DNA from: Endotrypanum monterogeii
Lineage: Eukaryota; Euglenozoa; Kinetoplastea; Trypanosomatida; Trypanosomatidae
Assembly: GCA_000333855.2 (NCBI GenBank)
Contig: CM007317.1
Coordinates: forward strand, 646,793 to 710,792
Direction: 5' to 3'
Length of the DNA stretch: 64,000 nucleotides
Shown: piece after piece, positions 37,473 through 47,200 of the stretch
Layout of the letters: each line of letters starts with the position of its first letter
Position numbering within the stretch: position 1 is the first letter of the stretch
Program-made: the position numbers and the translations under genes
Notes under the pieces: model-generated
The model's database searches: none
Told to the model about the DNA's origin: nothing
The model's input: the letters and a program-made list of their open reading frames with translations, nothing else

Positions 37473-37936
37473 CTTCGGCTTCACCGAGGGTCAAGAACGA
37501 CAAGGAACTTGCAAAGCGGTGGAGGCATAGCACGGTTTGGCGACAGAGGAGACCGTGTGTGCATAGAGAAATGAAGTTGGAAAGGAATGGTATTTGCGGC
37601 TTGTCATCTTCACATCACATCGATTCGGTGTATTGTGGCCCATGGTTAAATACTTCTCACGATAGTGTACAAACAGGGGGGGGGGAGCTAACGCCCCCCC
37701 AAAAAAAAACAAATAAAGGGTGCCGATTTTCCTGAAATAGTTGAGCCACAGATCTTTTTTTTTTCTTTCAAATCCATGTAAGCACTTAACCAAAGGAGGG
37801 GGGGGGCCGGCGCGGTGCACCACAAAGGTAGCCGGAAGGGAGCGACATCCCGCAAAGATTCGAAGGGCGGACTCCCGGGTTTACGCATGCAGAGACAAAA
37901 GAACATTCACTCGCAAGATAAAACACATAGGTGATG

Positions 37937-37965
37937 TATGTATATATATATATATATATATATAT
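37937..37965. repeat. TA dinucleotide repeat
   Basis: About 14 TA units in an intergenic region. Confidence 0.95.
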
Positions 37966-38892
37966 GCGTACCCACCAATTGCTATGGCCCACGTTTGGAT
38001 GCAAAACCAAGTTTAGTGTCAGTGCTTGTCTGGGGAGTTTCAGATGTGCGCTCATGCACAGTTACGCACGCACTTTTTTTTTTTGGTAGATAGCAGAGAG
38101 CAAGGGAAATATGCAAAGACAAGTATATACACGTAAACGAGAAAGTCGTTGGGGGAAACATACGGAGGCAAGTCGATATGATGGAAAGAGTCGAGGAGGC
38201 TACGCTTTCCCATCGCTTAAAGAAAACGCGGTGTCAGGGGATAAAAAAAAGGGGGTAAGCGATGGTGAAACAAGTGCAACAGAGTTTCATGCTTACCAGA
38301 GGTAAGAGGGAGTGGGGTGGGAAGGGGGACGAAAAGGCTACAGGGAAAGAAAAAGAGGATATTATTGGATAGATAAGGAGGGGAGAAGGTGATGTGAAAC
38401 TCTTGCGTGTGGTTTCCCGTGTCAAGACTTTTTTTTTTCAAGTGTATCGCTGAGGCCAAGAGCTGCAAGCACACGCACTCACAGACATACATCACAGAGG
38501 ATATACCGCGTTCTTACCCGAGTGCAGACAGCCTCACCGCAGCAGCAACTCGCTCCAGAGCAGTTATCTCCCTTTGCAACTAGAAGCCCCCCCTCCCCCC
38601 ACTACATCATGATGCAGATCGCGATGCGAGAGTATGCCAGGTAGAGAGGGGAAATATGACAGAGGGAGCCCGAGAACTGGTGCACTAGGGTGGGTGGTGA
38701 GGGATGTATATCAACGCGTTATCGATGCCCAACTTCTTCATGATGGTACTCTGTTACCACGACGGTTCATCGGGACAAACATGGATACCTCCGGTGGGAA
38801 CAGGAGGGTGACGCGATACAAGGTGCTGCGCGGCGAGAAAGGTGTAAGTGGCACCAAGGTTGTTAAGGGCCGCACTCGTTAATTGTCAGCCC

Positions 38893-39282
38893 TCACCTCT
38901 TCCGAGGCGTTGGCACATCCAATGCTGTGCAAAGGGACACGATTTTCTCTGCGGTGTGGGGGACACACTTCAAGCTGTGTTTGAGAAGTTGCACCGCAAT
39001 ATTGTCTGTGTCGTCACTGACAACCGCGACAAGTGCAGCACAGCTCAGATTCGATCTGCACAACTCACCGAAAGAGCACACTGGCAAGTAGTTCGGCGAC
39101 GTTAATGAACTGGCGCTTGAGGAGCAGCTTCGGACGCGCACTACTGTCTCTGCAGGGGCAATATGGCTCTCGCTGTCGGTGCTTGTAGCGTACACTGCAA
39201 CTGGGGTGCTGAGGGAGACGTTGTGAGCTCAACCACTCAGACAAGTAACCTCGCCGACTTGCCTCGATGCCAAAGGTCGCAT
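38893..39282 (-). pseudogene. Possible degenerate ORF with one internal TGA
   Basis: On the minus strand an ATG at 39,282 starts 17 codons, meets a TGA (39,229-39,231), then stays open for about 111 codons with protein-like composition (for example LVAVVSDDTDNIAVQLLKHSL) and ends in TGA at 38,893. It lies in the coding direction of its block but has no strong pyrimidine tract upstream. It may be a relic, a gene with a sequence error, or chance. No family is recognised. Confidence 0.2.
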
Positions 39283-40440
39283 AGCACTATGACCTACGAT
39301 CTGTATACATATATATTGAATTTATTCGATGCCCCCGTTGATGCCGTGGTATCAGTGGTCAATCATAGGTCTCTTCCTCCTCGGCAACACTTAGCTTGCC
39401 GGAAACCTATTAAGTGCAGGGAAAAAGCGCATCACAGGGATATGTGGGTAGCTATAGGAGGAGAAGGTGTTGATGTGGAGGGGGGGGGGTGCGGTGCACA
39501 TCCAGAGAAGAAAAAAAAAAGGTGCACTATTGTGGAACACAGATGGTTATGCACGTACAGAGAAGAGGCGGCGTAGATCGAGAGGGGGGGGTGATACATG
39601 ACATGGAGGTAGGTGAAGATACAGGAGCGACATTCCCGGGGACCACGAAGGAGGGCAAAAAAAAAGGGGGGAAGAATTCCGTGGGGCACACGCGCAGATG
39701 AGATAGGCAACAGTGGGCAGCAGCTACGAGCTGCTTCTCGATAGTGAACTCTGTGCGCTTGTTCTGTGTATAGACAGCAACATGTATTTCTCTAACGCGA
39801 CGTGTGTGCAAGACTTACTCCATCGCGATTCTCTTTTTCTGTTTTAAATGAGTATTATTGTTGGGGGGAGGGTTAGGGGGAGAGGGAAAGGTATGTGAAG
39901 AAAACCTTACTATATATACCACCTCCCCCCGATATTCTTTTAATTTTCCGTTCATCACTGTCTTTCTTGGCACGACGTTGAGCTTCTCGGGTGGGCTGGC
40001 GGGAAGGGAGGAGGCAGTATGCTCGCAGAAACACCGTCACACAAAGTCATCTTGTGGACCCCAACGGAGGAGGGAGTGAGGACACTGGAGAAGGAGTAGA
40101 GGAGGGGGGGGGGGCGTTGTTGTGCGTGTAGGAGAGAGAGCACTGATGCTCCAAGTCGCTTATTTTAATCGAACATGCCCTAAGGTGCTGTCATCTCGCC
40201 CTGCACCACACACTTTAGTAAGCGGATGCACCCAGGGCGGGGTGTAGAGATCAACTATCCAGACAGATCAGGTGTGCAATGCTCGGAAAGGCAGATAGAC
40301 CACTGCAGAAGGGGGGATAGGGTCCCCAAGGGTGAGCAAGGCCAGAGGAAAGAGTGAGGTCTGGGGCGATACAAGAGGGAATACAAAACGGGGCAATCGA
40401 TTGCCCTCATTACTTGGAGCTTCCATGCCGCAATGGGCAT

Positions 40441-43400
40441 CTAGGTGCGTCCCTGTTCGTCAGAACCAGAACGAGTCTCGGAGTCGCTATCCCCCTCCCC
40501 CTCCTCCTCCTCGACCACATCCTCTTCTTCGTAGCTGTCGTCGTCGTCTTCTTCTTCCTCTTCCTCCTCATCATCATCGGTGTCCGTCGAGTCGTCCGTA
40601 TCGAAGTTGTCGTCTTCTATAGACCACTGCTCCATTTCTTCTTCTTCGTCCGCGCCGAGTGCGCTATCTTGATCTTCCTGGACGGCAGGTGAGGCGAAGG
40701 CGCCATGATCAGGGTACGGGCCAGCAGAGAGGCTGAAGAGGCGGATGACGGAGTCGATGTCCTGATCAAGAATGGCGGCGCAGTAGCGGTCGGAGGGGTC
40801 CACCGCGAAGGACTTGAAGGAGGGCCGCACCTCTTCAGAGAAAATGCTGTCGAGGGTATAGCTGTCCACTGCCGAGACAATAGGAAGGTGCGTACCAGAG
40901 CTACGGGAGGCCTCACGGAAGCTGTACAATACTCGGCCTGCCTTCGAGCAATGGAAACTAGTTGTCTTCTGGAGTGTTGGGACTGTCTGCATCATGCGCC
41001 ACGTTCGCATGTCCCACACTTTTTCGTCGATGATGACAAGAGGGAGCCTGGGATGAAAAATACTTGCGAACGACTCGGTGATACGGTCGAAGCGGAAGAT
41101 CGGCTTCTCAGGCATCCGCAGATCCCATAATATGGCGTCGTTGAGCACCAGCTCCGATGTACGATTGAAAAGGGCTACGTTTGCCGAGTTCTCACCGGTC
41201 CATATCGGGTCCGACAGGGTGCGCAGCTCGACGCCCGTGACAAGGTCGTGTATCCGGCAGGCATGCTCCTCTTCACTTGTGACCACAGCAAGTCGATTGT
41301 CGCATGAGAAGCGCAGTGTCCGACACTCGCTCAGCTCCTGCTGCGTCACTGGCAAGAGGTTGCGACGCATCACGTGCGCCTTGTGCGCATCATTGACGGC
41401 TGCGATAAGGCTGCCATCGTCTGACACAACGAGAGTTGAGATGGCTTCGCTCTCGAAGACAAGGTGTTGCTCGAGTAGCTTTTCGTCCGGTGTCTCCTCG
41501 GGGAAGGTGTCGAAGAGGGCAACAGAACCCTCAGAGGTACCAATCACGATGGAGTCACCCCCGTCACAGAACGCAACGCTCTCCCCTTGCAGTTCCTCTC
41601 CACTTCCCGTGATGTCAAACATGAAGGCGGGGTACCGGTATGTAAGCCAGTTGGCCTGCATTTGCGTGCGCAGGCTTAACTTTGCACCGCAGCGGCGTCG
41701 TAGAAGACGGTTGAATTCGTTCCGCGTATCATCCAGTGGGACGGGTAGTGGCAGATACACGTGCTTCTTTGTCAAGTCGAACTGCGGAAGGGTTTCAATG
41801 GGATTTGGGCAGCGCTCCTGTTGTTGGCGCAGGTATGATCGTATGATGCCGTCTAAAGACGGCGTTGGCCCCTTGGCAGCTGCATCGCTAATCGACATCG
41901 ATGTTGCAGTGGCACTGTCGGTGTGTGGTGCTACAGTGATGGCGGTTGATTTAATGCCACTTTCATTCCGCAGCGTTGTGGCTGCTGCGACAAGGCCTTC
42001 GCTATGTAGATGATCTGCAATGAGTTCGAGCAGCGATTCTTTGGAGTAGTCTACCACTGCACGTCCGATAATGGCTTGCCGCTGCTCCATCTCCAACGGA
42101 TCAACTGCATGCACCTTCACGACATCGGCCTGGTTCACCCCACCAAAGGCGCTGGGCATAAACGATTTGAGGTTGTCCATGAAATGCCCAGCTGGACCAA
42201 GCTCTGTTGGAAGCTTGCGGGCCCCAACGACTGAAATGAATTCACGCTGCACATCACTGTACTGGGCGGAAAGGTCTTGCACCAGCGTTCGGATATTGAG
42301 CGCTTCAAAAAGAGCAGCCGTGTCGCTGTATCGTCGAAGCGCGGCCATCAACTGCACCGCTCGCGCCACCACGGGGAAGTAGTTGAGCTTCGCTGACATG
42401 GAGGCATCCTTACGGATTTTGAGCACCTCCAAGAGCGCCCGCACACCATCGCTTGCGCGGAAGGCGCCGCACGCGTTGTTGAAGTTTGCAACTGCACTTT
42501 CATCCGCCGTGTCCGCCGGTGGGTTCGTGATGTGGATGAGGATCTGAAGTGCTGCCACCACTGACGGTAGGAGATGTGTCTCACGGGAGGTATTGTGGTT
42601 TTGATAAGACACTGCAAGATCATTGACAATCGCCAGAAGCTGCGCTATTCCCGACTCGTGCGAGCGGACTTCAGCTATCAGCGGTCGAACATACGGGATT
42701 ACAGTCAACGCACACAAGGCCTGCAATGACGCGATGAGGAGGTCCCACCGACTTTGAATAAAGAAGAAGTTGGCGCAGCGAAGGAGGAGCGTGTGTATTC
42801 CTTTCTCTACGAGCTCTTGGATGGCGCCAAGCCGCTCAGCCGTCAAGAGACTCTGCACGTTTTCAGCTGACACTCCAGGAAGACCAGGTGATGGTGCTGC
42901 GAGGAAGCCAAGGATTGCGTCGACTGTTGGCGGGTCACGTGGAAGAGATGTGGTGCGCGACGACTGTGTCACTAGCACCGACAGCACGCGGTGCTTCCGG
43001 AAGATGACCTTAGTGGATAGCATCAAGTGCGTCACAAGGTAAATATTTAGACATCGTAGCAGTGCAAGGAGCAGATCGCTGTGCATCACATCGAACTGCT
43101 CCTCCGAAACCTTGAGACATCTCTCCAGAGCCTCAATTGATTCCATCGGACCATTTTCAGCTTCGAAGTACTCAATCACAACCGGAAAGCTGAGTGAGTG
43201 GAATAGAAACGCGCCGACACTGCTTTGGACGTCGCTGTTCGTTGTGTGTTTCCACTGGTCGATGATGAACTGCATTATTGGCTTGAAGTAATTTTGCTGG
43301 CGTCGCAGCAGCTCCTCAAACACCGCAGTTTTGGCCAGATGGGAAAGAACGATGGCACAACCGTACGTCGTGTACGCCTCTAGCTTACCCTGTACCAGCC

Positions 43401-45300
43401 GCAGGATACGGCTAACGCCATCGGCATCTAGGAAGAGAAATGCCAGTTTCTTGTGGGACAGGATCGCGCTTAGCACCCACCCAATACGAGCCAGCATTTC
43501 ACGCTCCACACGGTAGCAGCGCCTCAGCGATATGAGGTTCACATCCCATCGCACGAGTGTGTTCACCATTTCTTCTTGGATAGCTTCACCTGCATCATAT
43601 TTTGCGAGTGTTTCACGTATCGTTTCCTCTGCAGCTTCGCGTGCTTGCGTATTCTCAATAAGCCGAGTGCTGATGTCAATAGAGTCGAGTACTTTGAGCG
43701 CCGACTCGATTGTCTGAAACTGCAGCACAGGAAGTATTGCTTCACTTTGCTGACATAGAATACCAGCCACAATGCCGAGCTGTAGTAGTTCTAGCAGCCG
43801 GATGTCGGCCCGTGTCACACTCAGCGTTTTCACGCGTAGGTACGTTTCCCAAAAAACTACTTCGTAGTGGGGTGCACTGTATTCATAAAGGTAAAGACGG
43901 TCCTGCTCCTCCCCTGCAGCTTGCAAGTCCACGCTTGGAATCCAGCGCACAAGGACTTCATTTTCTGTGCACCCCTCCACGACTCCATAGTCGCATCCTT
44001 TGCCCTGCTGACCGCTTTTCCAGCCTGGGCCTCGTCCGACTCGGTCTCCAGCTTTCGGGACCCATCCATCAAGATAAAATTCTATTTCATTCGCATCTTT
44101 TTCGGGCTTGTTTTTTGTAGCTTGCATCGTCGAGCTCCAGGGGCTCCGCTGCCTCTTTCGAACACCATTTCCTGTGTGTTCAGTGGGCAAGGCTTCCGCT
44201 GTAAAGGCCGGTTCGGTGGAGTGCGGTAGTGGCGAATCTGGAACGTTTTTAGCATCTGGGAATGATTCACTCGTCTCATCTCTTTTTACTTCTTGCACTG
44301 ACCGTTGTACCATAGTCGGTGATCGACTCGGTGACGACAGTGGCGAGGTGGAGTGTGAGTCAACGTCGCTAGCCACAGCGGCTGACCGATACCGTTGCGG
44401 TGACCTTCCCTGGGGGTGCGAGTTCAATGTTGCCTCTCCGTAGAGTGGAAAGTATCCGTACAGTTGATGAATCCAGTGACGAAAGCGCTGAAGCAGAACC
44501 TTCGGCATATTATGTGCAAGTGCCTCCGATACGGTCTGTTCATCTTGATCGAGCAAGCTGAACATGAGTGATAGAGGGACAAGTCGTTTGCCAGGGTTTT
44601 TTTCCGTAATGAGTGTCATACAGAGGTCATACATCGAGACCGGATCGAGAAAGCTCTCTCGCGAGCCTTCTACAACCAATAACGCGCAGTGCGAGACAGT
44701 GCACTGGGTTCGCTCCATGCGCTTGTAGAACTCAGCCAGGAGATCGTGACCCACAACGTTCCCTGCCTCTTCACGGTTTAGCTGTTGGTCGTAGTTAAAC
44801 TCAAGCACTTCGCCCATATGCTCACAGAAGGAGGTATTATGGTGAATTGTATGAGCCAGAGACTCAAAAGGCACCCGATCTTGCATGTTCAGCGTTGTCA
44901 TGTACGAATCTGAGCAGCGCTCGTTTTCTTCATCCAACACACACAGGAGTCTGGCCCATAAGAAGGCATACAATTCTTGTATCTCTAGTAGATTCCGCAG
45001 CGCATTTTCTCGCTGGGCGCTGGCGCTGCTGGTGGCAACCGGCTGTGGGACATCTTCTTCATTGGCGGCTCTGGTCGCATCTGCCATTTCGTTTTCCACA
45101 GCTGCGCGTTTCTCTTTTACCATATCGTACACTTTGAGGAGACGCTTCATCAATTCCTTGACAAGGGGAACAGATTTACTCGAAAATACAAATTCATCGT
45201 CATTGTCGTCGACTTCATCGAATAGAGAGTCGTCATACAAAGAGTCCTCGTCGCTCTCTAACTCAATTGAGATCTCTTCAAAATCGGATGAAAGGCTCAT
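40441..45300 (-). CDS. DCAF1: DCAF1/VprBP-like CUL4 substrate receptor, 1619 aa
   Basis: DCAF1 recruits substrates to the CUL4-DDB1 ubiquitin ligase. The family's order is visible: an acidic N-terminus with DEDSLYDDSLFDEVDDNDDE, a long helical ARM-like part (about 100-1000), a LisH dimerisation motif (about 1080-1112, SLLELIADHLHSEGLVAAATTLRNE), WD-type repeats (about 1215-1530, for example AVVTSEEEHACRIHDLVTG and LILWDLRMPEKPIFRFDR), and a C-terminal acidic tail of about 80 residues dominated by Asp and Glu. Human DCAF1 is about 1500 residues. The frame is open to an ATG at 45,459, but that ATG lies within a C/T tract and acceptor AGs fall between; the ATG at 45,300 starts at MSLSSDFEEIS, so I use it. 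A low-complexity repeat of GAx codons encodes the tail. Confidence 0.88.
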   Translation of the reverse strand: MSLSSDFEEISIELESDEDSLYDDSLFDEVDDNDDEFVFSSKSVPLVKELMKRLLKVYDMVKEKRAAVENEMADATRAANEEDVPQPVATSSASAQRENALRNLLEIQELYAFLWARLLCVLDEENERCSDSYMTTLNMQDRVPFESLAHTIHHNTSFCEHMGEVLEFNYDQQLNREEAGNVVGHDLLAEFYKRMERTQCTVSHCALLVVEGSRESFLDPVSMYDLCMTLITEKNPGKRLVPLSLMFSLLDQDEQTVSEALAHNMPKVLLQRFRHWIHQLYGYFPLYGEATLNSHPQGRSPQRYRSAAVASDVDSHSTSPLSSPSRSPTMVQRSVQEVKRDETSESFPDAKNVPDSPLPHSTEPAFTAEALPTEHTGNGVRKRQRSPWSSTMQATKNKPEKDANEIEFYLDGWVPKAGDRVGRGPGWKSGQQGKGCDYGVVEGCTENEVLVRWIPSVDLQAAGEEQDRLYLYEYSAPHYEVVFWETYLRVKTLSVTRADIRLLELLQLGIVAGILCQQSEAILPVLQFQTIESALKVLDSIDISTRLIENTQAREAAEETIRETLAKYDAGEAIQEEMVNTLVRWDVNLISLRRCYRVEREMLARIGWVLSAILSHKKLAFLFLDADGVSRILRLVQGKLEAYTTYGCAIVLSHLAKTAVFEELLRRQQNYFKPIMQFIIDQWKHTTNSDVQSSVGAFLFHSLSFPVVIEYFEAENGPMESIEALERCLKVSEEQFDVMHSDLLLALLRCLNIYLVTHLMLSTKVIFRKHRVLSVLVTQSSRTTSLPRDPPTVDAILGFLAAPSPGLPGVSAENVQSLLTAERLGAIQELVEKGIHTLLLRCANFFFIQSRWDLLIASLQALCALTVIPYVRPLIAEVRSHESGIAQLLAIVNDLAVSYQNHNTSRETHLLPSVVAALQILIHITNPPADTADESAVANFNNACGAFRASDGVRALLEVLKIRKDASMSAKLNYFPVVARAVQLMAALRRYSDTAALFEALNIRTLVQDLSAQYSDVQREFISVVGARKLPTELGPAGHFMDNLKSFMPSAFGGVNQADVVKVHAVDPLEMEQRQAIIGRAVVDYSKESLLELIADHLHSEGLVAAATTLRNESGIKSTAITVAPHTDSATATSMSISDAAAKGPTPSLDGIIRSYLRQQQERCPNPIETLPQFDLTKKHVYLPLPVPLDDTRNEFNRLLRRRCGAKLSLRTQMQANWLTYRYPAFMFDITGSGEELQGESVAFCDGGDSIVIGTSEGSVALFDTFPEETPDEKLLEQHLVFESEAISTLVVSDDGSLIAAVNDAHKAHVMRRNLLPVTQQELSECRTLRFSCDNRLAVVTSEEEHACRIHDLVTGVELRTLSDPIWTGENSANVALFNRTSELVLNDAILWDLRMPEKPIFRFDRITESFASIFHPRLPLVIIDEKVWDMRTWRMMQTVPTLQKTTSFHCSKAGRVLYSFREASRSSGTHLPIVSAVDSYTLDSIFSEEVRPSFKSFAVDPSDRYCAAILDQDIDSVIRLFSLSAGPYPDHGAFASPAVQEDQDSALGADEEEEMEQWSIEDDNFDTDDSTDTDDDEEEEEEEDDDDSYEEEDVVEEEEGEGDSDSETRSGSDEQGRT

Positions 45301-45942
45301 AGTGGCAGATGTGAGACTTGGATATGAATGGCCCTTCTTTGTGTTGAGGGGCTGCTCATCGCGTAGTGGAGGATCGGGTAGGCAACCGTACTTATTTTTT
45401 TTGAGAGAGTGTATTTTGGTGCAGTAGAGGTGGAAGAGTACACACAGAACGAGAGTCATGTAATACTTGTGTTGTGAGCACGAGTTTTAGCTGCTGGTGG
45501 ACTTCTTGCAGGTACTTTGATACGCATTTAGTGTGATTTAATAGACTGCCGCCACGGAGAATGTTGCGATTGTGGATTATAGAGTCTTTAACAGCAAGTA
45601 GCTTCTTTATTCCCCTGACGTTAGTGAAGTCTGAGAACAGTGCTTCGGCGATGAGTTACGCGTTTCGGCATGACATAAGTTTCACGCGCAATGGAACTTT
45701 GAGGATAGTACGATTACCACGGGGTGTGCAGGAAGGACACACTAAAGATGGTATGTTGTAGGAAACGGGATTTCGTGTGAATAGATAAGATGTCACATCT
45801 TTGTAGCTTACTAGTGTAGAAATAGTGGAGACTCATCATACCTTTTCAATTATACAGTAGGCTGCAGATAGATGACAGTTGCTACACTGGCGTTGTTACT
45901 TTCAGGCAACTGTGTAGTGTGCGCCAGTTAGGTGCTTAAACG
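45301..45942. other. Intergenic region, DOT1-like to DCAF1-like gene
   Basis: On the minus strand it has the pyrimidine tract CTCTTCCACCTCTACTG and CTCTCTC followed by AAATAAG (about 45,385-45,440), a likely acceptor for DCAF1. A 66-codon plus-strand frame here is antisense to the block and is not credited. Confidence 0.55.
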
Positions 45943-46845
45943 TCACTTACCGTAGACATAAAAGGGTGCCTCGTCATTCCAATCTGCATTGAAGTGCATC
46001 AATGTTCTCTGCTGCAGCATAGTTGACGCAAGTACTTTTTCGTCGAGCTTGCGCGAAGTCACAACACACTGAATGCTAGGTACTTGTGCGATGACATCGG
46101 TTAGTTTCGTCATGAGATCATCATCAAACATCCAAGAGTGTGTGAAAAGAACAGTGACACCTTCCTCTCTGAGCCGTGAGGCACACTTCACCAGGTCTTC
46201 CTGCACCCAGACAGCTTCTTTTTGCGAGAAGATATCCGAGTACAAAAGTTGTGCTCGCTTTGAGGCTTCCTCAGCAGCCCGTATCCGAGAAGGGATGATC
46301 TCCACACCAACGCTTTTGAGACATTTCGTTTCACAAAGCACCTGGAGGCAAACGTTACCAACACCACTGCCGATGTCGCAAAAGACTATGTTTGCCTCAA
46401 CATCAGCCTGGAATTCTCCTTTGCTCTCCAGGAATTTTTTTTTCCTCCCATCCAGTATAGCGGGAATTATTGCTTTTGTCCACATTTGACGCACACCGTT
46501 CACGTCGATGATGCCTATCTGTGCGAACACGTTTGGTTGCACGGTGATAGATTCCTCTCCTAGTTCTAACTCCCCTCGATTTTCGTAATCCTCAGAAAGG
46601 TGCTTGTACAGAACGGGCTGCACAGTTGAGAAGTTGAGAGGCGGTGGTGTAATTCCTATTGGTCTGTAGTTAGCCGACATGGAGTGATGGCGAAGGTAGT
46701 TTATATGCACGAGAATTCCTCCCCCAACAGCACCAGCAACCGCCCCGGTTGCAATTGTTCGAAATGCACGTGGGGTGAAAGCGAGTTTCAAGACAACCAC
46801 TGTGCCAACGACAGCACCACCAAACAGTGCCAATGAGAACGACAT
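45943..46845 (-). CDS. DOT1-like SAM-dependent methyltransferase with N-terminal membrane segments, 300 aa
   Basis: The SAM-binding core reads FCDIGSGVGNVCLQVL (about 145-160), close to the DOT1 motif DLGSGVGxVxxQ, then SVGVEIIPSRIRAAEE (acidic loop), VQEDLVKC, and SIQCVVTSRKL (about 247-257). DOT1 enzymes methylate histone H3 on the globular domain (Lys76 in trypanosomes). Two oddities stand out. Residues 1-50 contain two hydrophobic helices (about 3-22 and 30-47, with GAVAGAVGGGILV) that look like membrane anchors. The NN[FW] segment of classic DOT1 is replaced by LFTHSWMFDDDLM. So it may be a membrane-bound relative and not a histone enzyme. The ATG at 46,845 is preferred to 47,001 because a strong CCTCCCTTTGCATTCTCCTG tract and TTTAG lie between them on the minus strand. 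Confidence 0.75.
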   Translation of the reverse strand: MSFSLALFGGAVVGTVVVLKLAFTPRAFRTIATGAVAGAVGGGILVHINYLRHHSMSANYRPIGITPPPLNFSTVQPVLYKHLSEDYENRGELELGEESITVQPNVFAQIGIIDVNGVRQMWTKAIIPAILDGRKKKFLESKGEFQADVEANIVFCDIGSGVGNVCLQVLCETKCLKSVGVEIIPSRIRAAEEASKRAQLLYSDIFSQKEAVWVQEDLVKCASRLREEGVTVLFTHSWMFDDDLMTKLTDVIAQVPSIQCVVTSRKLDEKVLASTMLQQRTLMHFNADWNDEAPFYVYGK

Positions 46846-46853
46846 GGAACTTC

Positions 46854-46892
46854 TAACGGCTAAAGGCAGGAGAATGCAAAGGGAGGCGAGGA
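46854..46892 (-). promoter_or_regulatory. Strong trans-splice acceptor deciding the DOT1-like start
   Basis: On the minus strand a C/T tract (about 46,862-46,891) ends in TTTAG (46,860-46,861), with a second AG at 46,854-46,855, only nine or more bases before the ATG. It excludes the longer frame starting at 47,001. Confidence 0.7.
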
Positions 46893-46963
46893 GTTCGTGA
46901 GTGCGGTTAGGGTAGACCGTCTCTTGAAGAGTCCAAGGAAGCAGTGAGGGCAGGAGAAAAGCA

Positions 46964-47200
46964 TCATTGTTGACGGTGCTCTCGCGCTGGTGGCCAGCCA
47001 TTTTTCAGCAGCAAGATTGCCAATGGGTCGGCTTCTGGCCGCACCATCTTCTGTATCCACGCACTCTCTTCCCATTTGGGCAGTTTCACTGGCGTGTAGG
47101 GGCTGAGCAGGATCATGTTCACACTGTCGCATCTGGCTCGGTTGGCAAGATCTTTCCCTTCCCGCACATATTGGATCAATTCCATCCTCAAGTCTACCAT
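46964..47200 (-). CDS. Candidate small protein, 78 aa, unknown
   Basis: An ATG at 47,200 opens 78 codons on the minus strand ending in TGA. Composition is that of a soluble protein, with balanced Lys, Glu and Arg, two helix-like stretches (MELIQYVREGKDLANRARC and ADPLAILLLKNGW) and KWEESAWIQKMVRPE between. It lies upstream of the DOT1-like gene with about 110 bases for that gene's acceptor, and would be the first gene of the minus block next to the divergent strand switch. Its own upstream tract is weak. No family is recognised. Confidence 0.45.
   Translation of the reverse strand: MVDLRMELIQYVREGKDLANRARCDSVNMILLSPYTPVKLPKWEESAWIQKMVRPEADPLAILLLKNGWPPAREHRQQ

Larger units (their letters stand above)
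37446..40440. other. Gene-poor stretch, 3.0 kb, between DCAF1-like and deaminase genes
   Basis: It contains G/C homopolymer runs (37,676-37,700), a TA repeat (37,937-37,965) and purine-rich DNA, which on the minus strand is pyrimidine-rich. A minus-strand frame of about 110 codons at 38,893-39,282 with one internal TGA is described in findings. No intact gene is supported. Confidence 0.5.

Noticed and set aside
38634..38882. 82-codon plus-strand frame
   Set aside because: It lies antisense in a minus-strand block, with no acceptor and no similarity.
45561..45761. 66-codon plus-strand frame between the DOT1-like and DCAF1-like genes
   Set aside because: It runs against the direction of the block, has no acceptor tract, and no family.
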